64,000 nucleotides of DNA, taken from the NCBI GenBank assembly GCA_964462675.1, contig CAYWYS010000004.1:1-64000 (forward strand), read 5' to 3'. Below are positions 8,796 to 16,674 of the stretch, piece after piece. A program made the translations under genes and the position numbers. How positions within the stretch are numbered: the first letter of the stretch is position 1; the number at the start of each line of letters is the position of its first letter. Source of the DNA: XN24 sp964462675 (lineage in GTDB: Bacteria; Pseudomonadota; Gammaproteobacteria; Steroidobacterales; XN24). A model generated the notes under the pieces. It did no database searches and was not told the DNA's origin. It worked only from the letters and a program-made list of their open reading frames with translations.

Positions 8796-10422
8796 GCGCC
8801 AGCAGCGCAACGCCGGCGGCCAGCAAGGTCCAGCCGAGCAATGGGGGCGAGGCGCCGAGGCCGAGCCACAGGACCCCGCCGATCAGCGCCGCGCCGCCGC
8901 TGCCGGTGCGCCAGCGCGCCTGCCGGCCGGCCCGCATCTCTTCCCGCAGCGGCTCGAGCCCGGGATGTTTGACCTCGACCTGCAGGCGGCCTTCGGCGGC
9001 GCGCTGCAGGATGGCGTGGATCACCTGCGGGAACTCCTGGATCGTTTCGCCGACCTCGGGCAGCTGCTCGCGCAGCCGCTCGACGATCGCCCGGCCGCTG
9101 ACGCGCTCGCGCATCCACTCCTCGAGGATCGGCTGCGCGGTCTCCCACAGGTCGAGGTCCGGATACAGCTCCCGGCCGAGGCCCTCGATATTCAGCAGTG
9201 TCTTCTGCAGCAGGATCAGCTGCGGCTGCACCTGCATGTCGAAGCGGCGCGCGACCGTGAACAGCCGGACGAGGAACTGGCCGAAGGAAATGTCCTTCAG
9301 CGGCCGGTTGAAGATCGGTTCGCAGACGGTGCGGAACGCGGACTCGACCGCGTCGATCCGCGTCCCCGGCGCGACCCAGCCCGACTCGACGTGCAGCCGC
9401 GCGACGCGGTGATAGTCGCGGTTGAAGAAGGCGAGGAAATTCTCCGCGAGGTATTGCTGGTCGCGCGGGCTGAGGCTGCCGACGATGCCGAAATCCACGG
9501 CGATGTATTGCGGCAGCGCCGGATTGGCCGGATTGACGAAAATGTTGCCCGGGTGCATGTCGGCGTGAAAGAAATTGTGGCGGAACACCTGGGTGAAGAA
9601 GATCTCCACGCCGTTCGCCGCCAGCCGGCGCATGTCGATGTGCGCGGCGTGCAGCTGCGCGGTCTCGCCGATGTTGATGCCGTGGATCCGCTCCATGACG
9701 AGCACCCCGGGACGGCACCAGTCCCAGTAGACCTCCGGCACGTACAGCAGCGGCGATGCCTCGAAGTTGCGCCGCAGCTGGGCCGCGTTCGCCGCCTCGC
9801 GCATCAGGTCGAGCTCATCGACCAGCGTCGTGTCGAACTCCTGCACGACCTCCCGCGGCCGCAACCGCCGCACTTCGACCCAGTAGCGCTCGGCCAGCGC
9901 GGCCAGCGCGTGCAGGACCTCCAGGTCGCGCCGGATCTCTTCCCGGACGCCGGGCCGCAGCACCTTGACGATCGCCTCGCGGCCGTCCGGCAGCTGCGCA
10001 GTGTGCACCTGGGCGATCGAGGCCGCCGCGAGCGGCTCGTCGTCGAAGCGCGCGAACAGCTCGCCGAGGGGTCGCCGGTAGGCGACCGCCAGCTGGCGAT
10101 GCGTCTCCGCGGCCGGGAACGGCGGCACCCGGTCCTGCAGCTTGGCGAGCTCGTCGGCGATCTCCCGCGGCAACAGGTCGCGCCGGGTGGACAGCGCCTG
10201 GCCGAACTTGACGAAGATCGGCCCGAGCTCGACCAGCGCCTCGCGGATGCGCACGCCCATCGGCTGCTCGCGAGCGGCCTTGCGCATGCCGAGGCCGGGG
10301 ATGCGCCGCAGTCGGGCGAGGGGGCGAAACAGGTGCGTGGCCGCGACCAGCTCATCCAGCCCATGTTTCAGGAGCACCTGCTGTATGTGCAGCATCCGCA
10401 GCAGCTGGCGCGGCCGGATCAA
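8770..10422 (-). CDS. ubiB: Ubiquinone biosynthesis atypical kinase/ATPase UbiB
   Basis: ABC1/ADCK-type protein needed for the ring-modifying steps of ubiquinone synthesis. 550 residues (546 in E. coli). Motifs visible: the family KxGQ motif (Lys72 in FVKFGQALSTRRD), AAASIAQVH, and a kinase-like HADMHPGN with VDFG. Two hydrophobic helices at the C-terminus anchor it to the inner membrane. The TTG at 10422 overlaps the ubiJ stop as TTGA and gives an N-terminus colinear with E. coli UbiB (LIRPRQLL...HGLDEL); ATG 10395 is an alternative. Confidence 0.93.
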   Translation of the reverse strand: MIRPRQLLRMLHIQQVLLKHGLDELVAATHLFRPLARLRRIPGLGMRKAAREQPMGVRIREALVELGPIFVKFGQALSTRRDLLPREIADELAKLQDRVPPFPAAETHRQLAVAYRRPLGELFARFDDEPLAAASIAQVHTAQLPDGREAIVKVLRPGVREEIRRDLEVLHALAALAERYWVEVRRLRPREVVQEFDTTLVDELDLMREAANAAQLRRNFEASPLLYVPEVYWDWCRPGVLVMERIHGINIGETAQLHAAHIDMRRLAANGVEIFFTQVFRHNFFHADMHPGNIFVNPANPALPQYIAVDFGIVGSLSPRDQQYLAENFLAFFNRDYHRVARLHVESGWVAPGTRIDAVESAFRTVCEPIFNRPLKDISFGQFLVRLFTVARRFDMQVQPQLILLQKTLLNIEGLGRELYPDLDLWETAQPILEEWMRERVSGRAIVERLREQLPEVGETIQEFPQVIHAILQRAAEGRLQVEVKHPGLEPLREEMRAGRQARWRTGSGGAALIGGVLWLGLGASPPLLGWTLLAAGVALLALSRPGSSS

Positions 10423-11000
10423 CGCGCCTGCTCCAGTCTGCGGAGGCGCGCCTCGACGCGCGCTGCGGCACCGGCCAGCTCGTCGACGTGGTCGAGAAAT
10501 GCCTCGACCTCCGCGCGCGCCGGCAGGTCGCGGCCTTCCTCCTGCAGGTACTCCGCCACGGTGCGCGACAGCCGGTCGGCGGCATCGAAGCTCCAGCCGG
10601 TGACGCCGCGCACGAAGTTGCCGAGCTGGCGGGCCGCGACGTCGCCGACCAGGCGTGCCAACTCTTCCTCGAAATCGGGCGCGGCGAGCGAGATCAGGTC
10701 GCGGAAGTCGCGCGCCACCAGCGGATCGCCGCTGATGCGCACAGCCCGCGAGCGCAGCAAGGCCTCGTCGCCGGTCGCCGCAAGACGCGCGAGCGCGCCC
10801 GGGGTGCCGCTGAGCCGCGCGTCGGCGGCCGCGTCCTGGCTCAGCGCGACGCTGTCGCCCTGCGAGACCAGGGTGAGGCCGAGGCCGAGCCCGTCGAGCT
10901 CGATGCGGAAACTGGCGCCCTGCAGCGCGCGACAACGCCGCGTCGCGTCGGTCGACGCGCGGATACCGCGGTTCAGCAGCGCCGCGAGGGGGTCGAACAT
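10419..11000 (-). CDS. ubiJ: Ubiquinone biosynthesis accessory factor UbiJ (SCP2 domain)
   Basis: 193 residues: an N-terminal SCP2-type lipid-binding domain (residues about 10-110) and a C-terminal helical coiled-coil tail rich in Arg/Glu/Leu. UbiJ binds the polyprenyl intermediates inside the soluble Ubi metabolon together with UbiK, whose gene is also in this window (33691). The order ubiE-ubiJ-ubiB is the classical one. The start overlaps the ubiE stop by one base. Confidence 0.9.
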   Translation of the reverse strand: MFDPLAALLNRGIRASTDATRRCRALQGASFRIELDGLGLGLTLVSQGDSVALSQDAAADARLSGTPGALARLAATGDEALLRSRAVRISGDPLVARDFRDLISLAAPDFEEELARLVGDVAARQLGNFVRGVTGWSFDAADRLSRTVAEYLQEEGRDLPARAEVEAFLDHVDELAGAAARVEARLRRLEQAR

Positions 11001-11752
11001 CAGTACTTCCAGCCGCGGTGCAGGGCGACGATCCCGCCCGTGAGGTTGTGGTACCGGCAGTCCTCGAAGCCTTGTGCCGCCAGCATCGCCTGTAGCGTCT
11101 CCTGGTCCGGATGCATGCGAATGGACTCCGCCAGGTAGCGGTAGCTGGCATCGTCCCCGGCCACCAGCTTGCCGATCGCGGGGAGCACCCGGAACGAATA
11201 CAGGTCGTAGGCCGGGGCGAGCGCCGCGACGGGCTTCGAGAACTCCAGGATCAGCAGCTGCCCGCCCGGACGCAGCATGCGGAACATCTCCGCCAGCGCG
11301 CGCTCCTTGTGGGTCACGTTGCGCAGCCCGAAGGCGATCGTGAGCACGTCGAAGCTCGCGTCCTCGAACGGCAGCGTCTCGGCGTCGGCCAGGCAGTACT
11401 CGATATTTTCGCCGGCGATCCCCTGGTCGAGCAGCCGCTCGCGCCCGCGGCGCAGCATGGCCTCGTTGATGTCCGACAGCACTACCCGGCCGCCGGGCGC
11501 CACCCGCGGCGCCATCAGTGCGGCCAGATCACCGGTGCCGCCAGCGAGATCGAGGACCTGCAGGCCCGGCTTGAGTCCTGCCTTCTCGACGGTGAAGCGC
11601 TTCCAGACCCGGTGGATGCCGAGCGACATCAGGTCGTTCATCAGGTCGTAGCGGGCGGCGACCGAGTCGAACACGCCGCGCACGCGGCGCGCCTTCTCGG
11701 TGACCGGCACCTCGGTGAAACCGAAGTGGGTGGTGTCCTTCTGCTCGCTCAT
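11000..11752 (-). CDS. ubiE: Demethylmenaquinone/ubiquinone C-methyltransferase UbiE
   Basis: SAM-dependent C-methylation of the quinone ring. 250 residues. SAM motif I is VLDLAGGTGDLA, followed by VVLSDINEAML and the family signature YDLMNDLMSLGIHRVWK near the N-terminus and NLTGGIVALHRGWKY at the C-terminus. The frame runs open upstream, but ATG 11752 overlaps the stop of the DUF971 gene (ATGA) and gives the normal N-terminus. Confidence 0.96.
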   Translation of the reverse strand: MSEQKDTTHFGFTEVPVTEKARRVRGVFDSVAARYDLMNDLMSLGIHRVWKRFTVEKAGLKPGLQVLDLAGGTGDLAALMAPRVAPGGRVVLSDINEAMLRRGRERLLDQGIAGENIEYCLADAETLPFEDASFDVLTIAFGLRNVTHKERALAEMFRMLRPGGQLLILEFSKPVAALAPAYDLYSFRVLPAIGKLVAGDDASYRYLAESIRMHPDQETLQAMLAAQGFEDCRYHNLTGGIVALHRGWKY

Positions 11753-12126
11753 TCCGTCGCGGCTTCCTTGCGCTGGTAGCCGACCTCGTCCAGCCGGCCC
11801 AGGTACGTGGCCCAGTTCTCGTCGTAATTGGCCCCGAGCCAGTGCAGATACGACCACGAGAACAGCCCGGAGTCGTGCTTGTCGTCGAAGATCAGCTTGA
11901 TCGCGTAATGCCCGACCGGCTCGACCGCGCTGATATTCACCTTCTCCTTGCCGACCAGCAGCACCGCCTGGCCCGGCCCGTGACCCTGCACTTCGGCCGA
12001 GGGCGAGAACACCCGCAGGTACTCGCAGGGCAGCCTGAACGAGGTCCCGTCTTCCCAGCAGACTTCGAGCACCCGGGACTTGCGGTGCATGCGGATCGCG
12101 GATGGTGTAGGCGTGTCGGCGCTCAT
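11749..12126 (-). CDS. DUF971 (gamma-butyrobetaine hydroxylase-like N-terminal) protein
   Basis: 125-residue single-domain protein of the DUF971 family (RVLEVCWEDGTSFRLPCEYLRVFSPSAEV; SWSYLHWLGANYDENW). This small domain is commonly encoded between hslVU and ubiE or phaC in gammaproteobacteria. Its biochemical role is not settled; an iron-sulfur or Mrp-type link has been suggested for relatives. It overlaps ubiE by 4 bases. The stretch upstream, separating it from hslU, is a 20-base-pair palindrome. Confidence 0.85.
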   Translation of the reverse strand: MSADTPTPSAIRMHRKSRVLEVCWEDGTSFRLPCEYLRVFSPSAEVQGHGPGQAVLLVGKEKVNISAVEPVGHYAIKLIFDDKHDSGLFSWSYLHWLGANYDENWATYLGRLDEVGYQRKEAATE

Positions 12127-12142
12127 GGCGTCTCCCGTGGAC

Positions 12143-12186
12143 CGGGGTCAGATACGCAATTCGAAGGAATTGCGTATCTGACCCCG
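12143..12186. repeat. 20-base-pair perfect palindrome (GGGGTCAGATACG type)
   Basis: Perfect stem of 20 base pairs with loop GAAG. The left arm starts CGGGGTCAGATACG; the right arm ends CGTATCTGACCCCG. It fills most of the gap between hslU and the DUF971 gene. GGGGTCAGA-type palindromes are spread as REP/REPIN-like elements in gammaproteobacteria (general knowledge). It could also act as an attenuator within the operon. Confidence 0.75.
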
Positions 12187-12194
12187 AACTGGTG

Positions 12195-13550
12195 CTAGAG
12201 GATATACCGGGACAGGTCTTCGTCGGCCGCCAGCGCGCCCAGCGCGCCGTCGACGTAGGCCGCATCGACGACGATCTCGGTGCCGGCGCGGTCGGCCGCC
12301 TCGAAGGAGATCGTGTCCAGCAGGCGCTCGAGGACGGTGTGCAGGCGGCGCGCGCCAATGTTCTCGGAGCGCTCGTTGACCTGGTCGGCGATCTCGGCGA
12401 TCCGCCGGATGCCGCCGGCGTCAAAGGAAAGTTTCACGCCCTCGGTCGCCAGCAGCGCCTGGTACTGCACGCTCAGCGAGTGGTCCGGCTCCGTCAGGAT
12501 GCGGACGAAGTCGCCGGCGCGCAGGGCATCGAGCTCGACGCGGATCGGCAGCCGGCCCTGCAGTTCCGGAATCAGGTCCGACGGCTTGGACAGGTGGAAG
12601 GCGCCCGAGGCGATGAACAGGATGTGGTCGGTGCGCACCATGCCGTAGCGCGTGCTGACCGTGCAGCCCTCGACCAGCGGCAGCAGGTCGCGCTGCACGC
12701 CTTCGCGCGACACGTCCGCGCCGGCGCCGAGCGCTCCCTCGCGGCGCGTGACCTTGTCGATCTCGTCGATGAACACGATGCCGTTCTGTTCGACATTGGC
12801 GATCGCCTTGAGCTTGATCTCCTCGTCGTTGATCATCTTCGCGGCCTCGTCGTCGACCAGCAGCTTGACGGCGTCGCGCACCTTCAGCTTGCGGCTGCGG
12901 CTGCGCCCGCCCATGTTGCTGAACAGTCCCTGCAGCTGGTTGGCCATCTCTTCCATGCCCGGCGGCGCCATGATGTTGACGCCGCTCGGCGCCGCGCTGA
13001 CCTCGATCTCTATTTCCTTGTCGTCGAGCTTGCCCTCGCGCAGCATCTTGCGGAATTTCTGCCGGGTATCGGCGCCGCGCGCGGCCTCGCCGCCGGCGGG
13101 AGACGAGCCCGCATCCCAGCCTGACCGGGTGCCCGGCAGCAGCGCATCGAGAATGCGCTCTTCGGCGGCGTCCTCCGCGCGGTGGCGCACGCGCTCCATC
13201 TCGAGCTCGCGAGTCATCTTCACGGCCGCATCGGCGAGATCGCGAATGATGCTGTCGACCTCGCGGCCGACGTAGCCGACTTCGGTGAACTTGGTCGCCT
13301 CGACCTTGATGAAGGGCGCACGCGCCAGCCGCGCCAGCCGCCGCGCGATTTCCGTTTTGCCGACGCCGGTCGGGCCGATCATCAGGATATTCTTTGGCGT
13401 GATCTCGGAGCGCAGCGGCTCCTCGATCTGCATCCGCCGCCAGCGGTCGCGCAGCGCAATCGCGACGGCGCGCTTGGCGGCGTTCTGGCCGACGATGTGC
13501 TTGTCGAGTTCCTGCACGATCTCGCGCGGCGTCATCGGCGTGTCGTTCAT
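12195..13550 (-). CDS. hslU: ATP-dependent protease ATPase subunit HslU
   Basis: AAA+ unfoldase of the HslVU (ClpYQ) protease. 451 residues. N-terminus MNDTPMTPREIVQELDKHIVGQ, Walker A GPTGVGKT (Lys65), the inserted I-domain around residues 110-240, Walker B IVFIDEIDK, sensor 2 region GARRLHTV, and the C-terminal DLSRYIL tail that docks into HslV. ATG 13550 overlaps the hslV stop by 4 bases, consistent with coupled synthesis of the partners. Confidence 0.97.
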   Translation of the reverse strand: MNDTPMTPREIVQELDKHIVGQNAAKRAVAIALRDRWRRMQIEEPLRSEITPKNILMIGPTGVGKTEIARRLARLARAPFIKVEATKFTEVGYVGREVDSIIRDLADAAVKMTRELEMERVRHRAEDAAEERILDALLPGTRSGWDAGSSPAGGEAARGADTRQKFRKMLREGKLDDKEIEIEVSAAPSGVNIMAPPGMEEMANQLQGLFSNMGGRSRSRKLKVRDAVKLLVDDEAAKMINDEEIKLKAIANVEQNGIVFIDEIDKVTRREGALGAGADVSREGVQRDLLPLVEGCTVSTRYGMVRTDHILFIASGAFHLSKPSDLIPELQGRLPIRVELDALRAGDFVRILTEPDHSLSVQYQALLATEGVKLSFDAGGIRRIAEIADQVNERSENIGARRLHTVLERLLDTISFEAADRAGTEIVVDAAYVDGALGALAADEDLSRYIL

Positions 13551-14080
13551 GAAAGCGTCTCGATGACGACATTGCGGTTGGTGAAGACGCAGATGTCCGC
13601 GGCGATGCCGAGCGCCTTCTCGACGATCGTGCGGGCGTCGAGCTCGGTGTTCTCGAGCAGCGCGCGCGCGGCGGCCTGCGCATACGGCCCGCCCGAGCCG
13701 ATCGCCATCAGGTCGTTCTCCGGCTCGATGACGTCGCCGTTGCCGGAGATCACGAAACTCTTGTCGCGGTCGGCGACGCACAGCAGCGCCTCGAGACGGC
13801 GGAGCATGCGGTCGGTGCGCCAGTCCTTGGCCAGCTCGATCGCGGCGCGCGTCAGGTTGCCGTGCTGCTGGAGCTTGGCCTCGAAGCGCTCGAACAGCGT
13901 GAAAGCGTCGGCCGTGCCGCCGGCGAAGCCGGCCAGCACCTTGCCGTCATGCAGCCGGCGCACCTTGCGCGCGTTGCCTTTCATGACGGTGTTGCCCATC
14001 GAGACCTGCCCGTCCCCGCCGACGGCGACGACACCGTCGCGGCGCACGGACAGGATGGTAGTGCCGCGGAACTGTTGCAT
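13547..14080 (-). CDS. hslV: ATP-dependent protease subunit HslV
   Basis: Threonine protease ring of HslVU. 177 residues. A six-residue propeptide MQQFRG precedes the catalytic Thr7 (TTILSVRR). Conserved motifs GDGQVSMGNTVMKGNARKVRRL and IGSGGPYAQAAARALLENTEL are present. It sits 33 bases after xerC and overlaps hslU. Confidence 0.97.
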   Translation of the reverse strand: MQQFRGTTILSVRRDGVVAVGGDGQVSMGNTVMKGNARKVRRLHDGKVLAGFAGGTADAFTLFERFEAKLQQHGNLTRAAIELAKDWRTDRMLRRLEALLCVADRDKSFVISGNGDVIEPENDLMAIGSGGPYAQAAARALLENTELDARTIVEKALGIAADICVFTNRNVVIETLS

Positions 14081-14113
14081 GCTGGCTCCTCTGCCGGGAA
14101 TCGCGGGCGCGCT

Positions 14114-15022
14114 TCAGCGCCGCTTGCGCGCACGCGGGTGCGCCTGGTCATAGATGCGGGCGAGGTGCTGGAAATCAAGGTGCGTGTAGATCTGGGTCGT
14201 GCCGATGTCCGCATGGCCGAGCAGCTCCTGCACGGCGCGCAGATCGCCGCTGGATTCCAGCAGGTGGGTCGCGAAGGAGTGGCGGAACGTGTGCGGGCTG
14301 ACGCCCTGGGGCAGGCCGAGCTTGCGGGCCCAGTACTCGACGCGCGCCTGGATGTTCCGGTGCGACAGCGGTCGCCCGATGCGGCTGATGAACATCGCGG
14401 ACGACGCCGACTTCAGCAGCTGCGGTCTGACCTTGAGCCAGTCGCGCAGCGCCGCCCGGGCCTTCGCGCCGACCGGGACGATGCGGGTCTTGGCGCCCTT
14501 GCCGGTGACCCGGACAGTGCCCTCGACGAGGTCCACGTCCCCGACTTCGAGGCCGGCGAGCTCCGCCAGGCGCAGCCCGGAGGAATAGAACAGTTCCATG
14601 ATCGCCCGGTCGCGCGTCGCGATCGGGTGATCGCCGCGCACGTCGAGCAGGCGGCCCATTGCATCGGCATCGAGCGTCTCCGGCAGGCGGCGGGGCGCTT
14701 TCGGGGCAGTGATGTCGAGCCCCGGGTTGGCGCCGACCACGCCTTCCCGCAGCAGGTACTCGAACAGGTTGCGCAGCGCCGCGAGGCGTCGCTGGATGCT
14801 GCGCGGCGCCTGCCCGCGGCGGTGCAGGCGGGCCGCGAAGGAGCGCACGTGCCCGCTGTCCACCAGCGCCCAGTCCGTGACCTCGGCGTTGCACAGGAAG
14901 GTGTACAGCGCCTCGATGTCACGGTGGTAGTTCTTGACGGTCAGCGCCGACAGGCGCCGCTCGAATTGCAGGTGGTCGAGCCACCGCTTCAGCCATCCGC
15001 GGTCGGGGCCGGCCGCGTTCAT
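14114..15022 (-). CDS. xerC: Site-specific tyrosine recombinase XerC
   Basis: Works with XerD at dif to resolve chromosome dimers. 302 residues: an N-terminal SAM-like core-binding domain, then a catalytic domain with Arg151, Lys175, His244-x-x-Arg247, His270 and the nucleophile Tyr279. The dapF-DUF484-xerC context marks it as the chromosomal XerC and not a phage integrase. Start ATG 15022 overlaps the DUF484 stop. Confidence 0.95.
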   Translation of the reverse strand: MNAAGPDRGWLKRWLDHLQFERRLSALTVKNYHRDIEALYTFLCNAEVTDWALVDSGHVRSFAARLHRRGQAPRSIQRRLAALRNLFEYLLREGVVGANPGLDITAPKAPRRLPETLDADAMGRLLDVRGDHPIATRDRAIMELFYSSGLRLAELAGLEVGDVDLVEGTVRVTGKGAKTRIVPVGAKARAALRDWLKVRPQLLKSASSAMFISRIGRPLSHRNIQARVEYWARKLGLPQGVSPHTFRHSFATHLLESSGDLRAVQELLGHADIGTTQIYTHLDFQHLARIYDQAHPRARKRR

Positions 15023-15759
15023 AAGTCCCCGCGCGAAGTCTCCAGCCGGAGCCGCGCGGCGGCCAGGGCTGCGGCGGCCAGGTCGCCGATGCGCGCGAGA
15101 AAGTCCGTGCTCATCGACGGATTGAAGCGGCTAGAATCGCTGCTGCCGATCGCGAGCAGGCCGATCTCGCAGTGCTTGCCGAGCGGCACCATGGCGACCG
15201 ACGCGATGCCGGCGGCGTCGCCGGGAAACAGGAAGTCGCGCTGCACGTCGCGAACGCGGCCGCAGCGCGGCCGGCTTTGCTGGATGAAGGTCGCGAAAGC
15301 CTTGAGCGCCGGGTCGGCACGATCAGCGGTTCGCAGGAAGCGGGTCGACGGGCCCTGCACGATCTCAGACGTGTTGTGCAGCAGCACGACGACGGCCTGG
15401 CTCGCGCCGAAGTCCTCGCGCAGGCCGCACTCCAGCCCGGCCAGCACGGAGGCGGCGTCGGTGGCCCGCAGCAGCCGGATGGCCAGCGCATGGACCTTGT
15501 CGGACAGCGTCGTGTTCGAGCGCGCCACGTCGACCAGCTCCCTGAGGCGGCGCTCCAGCACGCGGTTCTTGTCCTGCAGCACGGCGACCTGGCGCTCGAC
15601 CAGCGAGACCGTCGCCGAGCCTGTGCGGTGCGGCAGCCTGAGTCGCTCGAGCAGCCCGGCATGGCGCTCGAAGAAATCCGGGTGATCGGCAAGGTAGTCA
15701 GCGACGTTCTGGTCGCCGGCCGGCTTGGCGGCAAGGCCGCGCTCGTCTCGGATGCTCAC
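15019..15759 (-). CDS. DUF484 (GAF-like) protein
   Basis: 246-residue soluble protein of the DUF484 family, conserved between dapF and xerC in gammaproteobacteria; function unknown. It has an N-terminal DYLADHPDFFERH motif, a short coiled coil (SLVERQVAVLQDKNRVLERR), and a C-terminal GAF-like domain with VPLGKHCEIGLLAIGS. The GTG at 15759 overlaps the dapF stop as GTGA; frames further upstream are open but would invade dapF. Confidence 0.85.
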   Translation of the reverse strand: MSIRDERGLAAKPAGDQNVADYLADHPDFFERHAGLLERLRLPHRTGSATVSLVERQVAVLQDKNRVLERRLRELVDVARSNTTLSDKVHALAIRLLRATDAASVLAGLECGLREDFGASQAVVVLLHNTSEIVQGPSTRFLRTADRADPALKAFATFIQQSRPRCGRVRDVQRDFLFPGDAAGIASVAMVPLGKHCEIGLLAIGSSDSSRFNPSMSTDFLARIGDLAAAALAAARLRLETSRGDL

Positions 15760-16628
15760 AGGCTGATGCTTCCCTCGAAGACCTTTCTGGATGGTCCACT
15801 GAGCCAGGCAGGCGTACCGCGTCCGTGCCACTCGACGAGCAGCTTGCCGCCTGGCAACTCGACCGTCACGCGCGCATCGACCGCGCCGCAATCATGCAAT
15901 ACCGCGACCGCCGCGCATGCGCCGGTGCCGCAAGCGAGCGTCTCGCCACAACCGCGCTCCCAGACGCGCAACGCGATCCGGTCGCGCCCCAGGGGCTGCG
16001 CAAAACCGACGTTCACGCGCTGCGGAAACATCCGGTGCGTCTCGATCTCGGGCCCCAGGCTCGCGACCGGTGCGCGCGCGATGTCGCGCTCGCCTAGCTC
16101 GTCCAGCACGATCACGGCGTGCGGGTTGCCCATCGATACCGCCCCGATGGCCAGGGCGCGTCCCCCGGCGTCAATGGTATAGCGCGGGGCCTCGCTTGTC
16201 GCGGCCAGCGGAATGCGCTCGGGGCGGAACTCGGGCACGCCCATCGATACCGCGGCCTGGCCCTGCTCGACGCGCGCCGCGACGAGCCCGGCGGCGCTGC
16301 GCATCACGAACGCAGCGGCGCCAGGCGCGAGCTCCGTCGCCCAGAGAAACGCGAGGCAGCGCGCGCCGTTGCCGCACTGCTCCACCTCGCTCCCGTCGGC
16401 GTTCCAGATCCGGTAGGCAAAGGCGGCCTCGCCGGCCGGGTCCGGCCCGATGACCAGCAGCTGGTCGCAGCCGATCCCTGCGCGCCGGTCGGCAAGCCGC
16501 CGCGCCAGCAGCGCGTCGGGCGTGAACGGGCGGGCGCGCGCATCGACAACGACGAAGTCGTTGCCGGCGCCTTCCATCTTGTGGAAGGCGAGGCGGGGCA
16601 GAGTCGATTTGACAGAAGTTTGGCGCAT
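15756..16628 (-). CDS. dapF: Diaminopimelate epimerase
   Basis: Cofactor-free epimerase making meso-diaminopimelate for lysine and peptidoglycan. 290 residues. The two catalytic cysteines lie in EQCGNGARC and LACGTGACA, with the symmetric MEGAGNDFVVVDA and SMGNPHAVI motifs. The ATG at 16628 gives a short extension before LAFHKMEGAGND. A perfect TATAAT on the minus strand (16641-16646) lies just upstream, overlapping the divergent ubiD promoter. Confidence 0.96.
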   Translation of the reverse strand: MRQTSVKSTLPRLAFHKMEGAGNDFVVVDARARPFTPDALLARRLADRRAGIGCDQLLVIGPDPAGEAAFAYRIWNADGSEVEQCGNGARCLAFLWATELAPGAAAFVMRSAAGLVAARVEQGQAAVSMGVPEFRPERIPLAATSEAPRYTIDAGGRALAIGAVSMGNPHAVIVLDELGERDIARAPVASLGPEIETHRMFPQRVNVGFAQPLGRDRIALRVWERGCGETLACGTGACAAVAVLHDCGAVDARVTVELPGGKLLVEWHGRGTPAWLSGPSRKVFEGSISL

Positions 16629-16648
16629 GGCTGGAGCGCAATTATAGT
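16620..16648 (+). promoter_or_regulatory. Probable sigma-70 promoter for ubiD, overlapping a divergent dapF -10
   Basis: TTGGCG at 16620-16625, a 17-base spacer and TATAGT at 16643-16648 make a good sigma-70 promoter firing toward ubiD (ATG 16675). The same bases read on the minus strand give TATAAT (16646-16641) toward dapF, so the two promoters may compete. Confidence 0.55.
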
Positions 16649-16674
16649 GGGCGCGCCGCGGCCAGGGTGCGAGC

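Noticed and set aside
14114..15022. Tyrosine recombinase considered as an integrase marking a mobile element
   Set aside because: dapF-DUF484-xerC order and XerC-type sequence mark the housekeeping recombinase; no att-like repeats flank it.
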